Shown: piece by piece, positions 63,360-64,000 of the stretch | Layout: each line of letters begins with the position of its first letter | How positions within the stretch are numbered: the stretch's first letter is position 1 | Assembly (NCBI GenBank): GCA_965262455.1 | Contig: CBDHFH010000008.1 | Span: forward strand, 682,001 to 746,000 | Direction: 5' to 3' | DNA: 64,000 nucleotides | Source of the DNA: UBA1858 sp965262455 | Lineage (GTDB): Bacteria; Pseudomonadota; Gammaproteobacteria; UBA4575 | Made by a program: the position numbers and the translations under genes | The notes under the pieces: generated by a model | Told to the model about the DNA's origin: nothing | The model's database searches: none | What the model saw: the letters and a program-made list of their open reading frames with translations, nothing else

Positions 63360-64000
63360 ATTCTCCTCCCAATCGCTCTTTCATTACACGATTAGTCACT
63401 TGCGATATTCGCTTACTATTTAAATGCACATAACGCATCGTACTTGCAGGAGACTTATGTCCAAGCTTAGCTTGTATTTCAATAAAGTCGGCACCATTTT
63501 CTGCTAACCAGGAACCACAAGTATGTCTCAAATCGTGTAGCCGCAAACTTTCAATCCCTGCTTTTTTCAACGCTTTGCGCCAATATCTATAATATGACAT
63601 TGGCTTATTTCTATCAGTACATGAAGGAAAAATTAAGTGAGATCCAATCTCCCTGAACTTTAGAAGTTCGTTACGAGTAAGATCAGTGAATGTGAGTGTT
63701 TTGGGTAACCCATTTTTTGAATCATCTAAATGAGCGGTATTGTCTTCAAAGTTAACATCAGTCCAACTTAGCCCTAATAATTCACTTGCTCGCGCCCCGG
63801 TTTCAATCAACATCAAGACAAATAGATGTAACTTAGGCCAGCTTGATTGCTTGCATGCTTCTAATAGACGTTCGGTTTCACGCGAACCATGCTTGCCATC
63901 ATCTAAATAACGTGTGCGTTTGTTATTTTCAGTGCGACTGGCAATATCTTTGGTTGGATTTTCTGAGTAGTAACCTTCATCGTTGGCGTATTTAAAAACA
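63352..64000 (-). CDS. Tyrosine-type integrase, 5' part beyond the right edge
   Basis: The visible frame continues without a stop to the window edge, so the start lies outside. Translation upstream of 63816 gives PTKDIASRTENNKRTRYLDD, then MLIETGARASELLGLSW. Catalytic residues seen: Arg in GARASELLGL, Lys in DDSKNGLPKTL, HDLRHTCGSWL (H-x-x-R), LGHKSPAS (His) and the nucleophile Tyr in MRYVHL. All are intact, so it can be active. The C-terminus is overlapped by the 62544 gene. It is the likely integrase for the tRNA-Leu sites at 48186 and 49760. Confidence 0.93.
   Translation of the reverse strand, partial: VFKYANDEGYYSENPTKDIASRTENNKRTRYLDDGKHGSRETERLLEACKQSSWPKLHLFVLMLIETGARASELLGLSWTDVNFEDNTAHLDDSKNGLPKTLTFTDLTRNELLKFREIGSHLIFPSCTDRNKPMSYYRYWRKALKKAGIESLRLHDLRHTCGSWLAENGADFIEIQAKLGHKSPASTMRYVHLNSKRISQVTNRVMKERLGGEYE

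Larger units (their letters stand above)
49815..64000. mobile_element. Candidate integrative element B, right end outside the window
   Basis: Starts at the second tRNA-Leu fragment and runs to the window edge. It has cargo (50-60.4 kb) and a core of minus-strand genes with small unknowns, an AAA RepA-like ATPase and a tyrosine integrase at the far right. With the integrase at that end, the intact tRNA-Leu gene is expected just past 64 kb. Whether the cargo and core form one element or two is not settled. Confidence 0.5.

Overview
The window is AT-rich chromosomal DNA from a gammaproteobacterium, probably marine or aquatic. The evidence is a Gram-negative lipid A/LPS block in the usual gammaproteobacterial order (comEC-exbB-exbD-msbA-lpxK-ycaR-kdsB), typA, fur, a lipid A deacylase of the LpxR type, ychJ, and PEP-CTERM-type surface proteins. 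I cannot name the genus from sequence alone.

Region by region. (1) 1-8 kb: start of an ExeA/GspA-like ATPase, fur, a small exported protein behind a structured leader or small RNA, then an alpha-type chaperone-usher pilus locus in which chaperone and usher (+) run head-on into four exported subunit genes (-). (2) 8-19 kb: small unknown genes, an EAL phosphodiesterase with degenerate GGDEF, typA, cheD, an HDOD protein, a persulfide dioxygenase, a small HTH regulator with a perfect palindrome in its leader, a YdjM-like membrane protein, a putative glycosyltransferase and an LpxR-like deacylase. (3) 19-29 kb: a strong small-RNA candidate and five TGTACA sites in front of an AlkB-type membrane monooxygenase, ychJ, a SOUL lipoprotein, the Tat-exported phosphatases PhoD and PhoX around three tiny genes, the arsI-arsC pair, and a VPLPA/PEP-CTERM protein. 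(4) 29-36 kb: the LPS/energy-transduction operon and comEC. (5) 36-45.5 kb: a GT39-like gene split by two +1 frameshifts, CBS, hemerythrin, hydrolase-OsmC fusion and small conserved families.

(6) 45.7-64 kb is accessory. Twelve copies of a ~30-bp imperfect palindrome (core TGACCGCTTT...AAAGCGGTCA) lie between genes from 45.77 to 60.39 kb, and I saw none in the first 45.7 kb. Two 55-bp copies of the 3' part of tRNA-Leu(UAA), 54/55 identical, sit at 48186-48240 and 49760-49814 with no 5' half attached. These are what tandem site-specific integration into a tRNA-Leu gene leaves behind. They bracket a 1.52-kb element that carries one regulator gene (winged HTH + GHKL ATPase + DUF4325), near-identical CCCGGC-N6-CCCGGC repeats at both ends, and six TTGACAA boxes exactly 22 bp apart upstream of the gene. 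This is my candidate for the undescribed system: a minimal single-gene integrative element without its own integrase.

The second element runs from 49815 past the right edge. Its cargo is an orphan encapsulated-ferritin-like protein, a VIT-family metal transporter, DsrE, a frameshifted trypsin-like protease, GAF-GGDEF, an LRR protein and several unknowns. Its core is a RepA-like AAA ATPase, small unknowns and a tyrosine integrase cut by the window edge. The intact tRNA-Leu should lie just beyond 64 kb. Several coding starts were moved from the longest reading frame to a downstream codon with a visible ribosome binding site; this is stated in each entry.
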